The notes under the pieces: model-generated
Told to the model about the DNA's origin: nothing
What the model saw: the letters and a program-made list of their open reading frames with translations, nothing else
Database searches by the model: none
Assembly (NCBI GenBank): GCA_002707915.1
Contig: PAOE01000027.1
Coordinates: 8,130 to 15,639, forward strand
Reading direction: 5' to 3'
DNA length: 7,510 nucleotides
Origin: Gammaproteobacteria bacterium
GTDB taxonomy: Bacteria; Pseudomonadota; Gammaproteobacteria; Magnimaribacterales; Magnimaribacteraceae
Program-made: the position numbers and the translations under genes
In this document: positions 6,741 through 7,510 of the stretch, one piece after another
Layout: each line of letters starts with the position of its first letter
Numbering within the stretch: the stretch's first letter is position 1

Positions 6741-7388
6741 ATGTCACGTTCATATTTTCTCACTTTTTTATTTGTAATATTTCTAGGTTGCTCCTCGGAG
6801 GAGCCAACATCTTTAGAGTTTGATTCGGGTGATCAATATCGGGAAGGTGTTCACTATGAGCTACTTGATAATCCAACTAGTGTGCGTAACCCTTCCAAAA
6901 TTGAAGTAACCGAAGTCTTTTGGTTTGGATGTAATCACTGTTATGCGCTAGAGCCTTATATAGCTCGATGGAAAAGAGACATACCTTCAGATGTTACATT
7001 TATAAAGTCTCCTGCAACTTGGAATGAGATGCTTAAAACTCATGCCAATATTTACTTCACCGCTAAGGCGTTAGGGATTGAACAGCAATTTGTACCCGCA
7101 GCATTTAACACGATCCAGAATGAAGGGAGGATGTTGACCGGAAACACAGAATTAGAGTACTACTTCAGGGGATTTGATATTGATAGAGATAAATATAAAG
7201 CTGTTTCTACTTCGTTTGGGGTGAGAAATGCAGTTGATCAAGCAGATAAAAGAATGAAGCAATGGAAGGTTACCGGAGTACCAACGCTCATTGTGAATGG
7301 AAAATATAAAGTTTCTGCTTCTAGGGCAGTTCGAACTGATCAATTGTTTGATGTAGTTGACTTTCTTGTCGAGAAGGAAAGAAACTAG
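6741..7388 (+). CDS. dsbA: DsbA-family thiol:disulfide interchange protein, putative lipoprotein
   Basis: The 215-residue product from ATG 6741 is a thioredoxin-fold oxidase that puts disulfides into exported proteins. Residues 1-16 are a signal sequence ending FLGC-SS with a lipobox-like cysteine at C17, so the protein is probably a lipid-anchored periplasmic protein rather than soluble like E. coli DsbA. The active site is in VFWFGCNHCYALEP: C64 and C67 with the dipeptide Asn-His instead of the usual Pro-His. The cis-proline loop is TGVPT (178-182, P181), and a helical insertion lies between them. The frame is open further upstream (ATG 6723, TTG 6708), overlapping cytochrome c4, but the 6741 start gives a clean lipoprotein signal and lies 4 bp after the cytochrome stop. 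No strong Shine-Dalgarno sequence is present (TAGG only), consistent with translational coupling. dsbB in the same window encodes the expected redox partner. Confidence 0.9.
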   Translation: MSRSYFLTFLFVIFLGCSSEEPTSLEFDSGDQYREGVHYELLDNPTSVRNPSKIEVTEVFWFGCNHCYALEPYIARWKRDIPSDVTFIKSPATWNEMLKTHANIYFTAKALGIEQQFVPAAFNTIQNEGRMLTGNTELEYYFRGFDIDRDKYKAVSTSFGVRNAVDQADKRMKQWKVTGVPTLIVNGKYKVSASRAVRTDQLFDVVDFLVEKERN

Positions 7389-7400
7389 TATTAAAAGAAT

Positions 7401-7510
7401 TTGAATAAGTTTCCCCTTTCCCCACTTTTTATTCCTGGAAATAAACCCGAATGGATATCCAAAACTTTTGACAAAGGAGCTGATAGTGTCATCTTAGATT
7501 TAGAAGACTC
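7401..7510 (+). CDS. HpcH/HpaI aldolase/citrate lyase beta (CitE)-like protein, N-terminus only
   Basis: Thirty-six codons are visible before the window ends. The start of the family's TIM barrel is recognisable: PLFIPGNKPEW (residues 8-18) matches the family's LFVPG-x-x-P-E, and GADSVILDLED (26-36) matches the strand with the acidic residues near the metal/CoA site. Members cleave or hydrolyse acyl-CoA substrates such as citryl-CoA, malyl-CoA or beta-methylmalyl-CoA; which one cannot be told from this fragment. The only conventional start is TTG at 7401, because an in-frame TAA lies 6 bases upstream of it; the ribosome site is weak (AAAAGAA). It follows the dsbA-like gene by 12 bp and is likely the third gene of that operon. 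Confidence 0.75.
   Translation, partial: MNKFPLSPLFIPGNKPEWISKTFDKGADSVILDLED

Overview
The window looks like chromosomal DNA from an A+T-rich gammaproteobacterium, plausibly a streamlined marine planktonic lineage. The evidence is the gene neighbourhood: polA, engB, a di-heme cytochrome c4 and dsbA sit together, as they do in Pseudomonas and its relatives. The low G+C (by eye), short spacers and overlapping genes fit a compact genome. Genus-level assignment is not possible from sequence alone, and nothing here looks like a phage, transposon or CRISPR locus.

Layout. A minus-strand block runs from about 6052 down to base 1, in transcription order: engB (ribosome-assembly GTPase), an FkbM-type methyltransferase, polA (DNA polymerase I), dsbB (disulfide-bond quinone reductase) and pckA (ATP-type PEP carboxykinase, whose C-terminus runs off the left edge). 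FkbM and polA are 6 bp apart, polA and dsbB share one base in TGATG, and dsbB and pckA are 43 bp apart with a candidate pckA promoter between them. Divergent from engB, a plus-strand block holds cytochrome c4, a DsbA-like putative lipoprotein, and the first 36 codons of a citrate lyase beta/HpcH-HpaI family protein cut by the right edge.

How the genes relate. DsbA and DsbB are the two halves of the periplasmic disulfide-forming pathway and sit on opposite sides of polA/engB. Cytochrome c4 is a periplasmic electron carrier. polA and engB are housekeeping genes for DNA repair/replication and 50S ribosome assembly. pckA is gluconeogenic. The FkbM methyltransferase is the one gene that does not belong to the familiar conserved neighbourhood.

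Most interesting region. The roughly 180-bp spacer between FkbM and engB contains a strong intrinsic terminator whose U-tract and G-U wobble pair fit plus-strand transcription, yet no plus-strand protein gene lies upstream of it. The spacer near engB and polA is where Spot 42 (E. coli) and ErsA (Pseudomonas) small RNAs are encoded, so a small RNA here is a reasonable, unproven hypothesis. The same spacer holds a good Shine-Dalgarno sequence placed for an ATT start codon of the FkbM gene rather than for its TTG.
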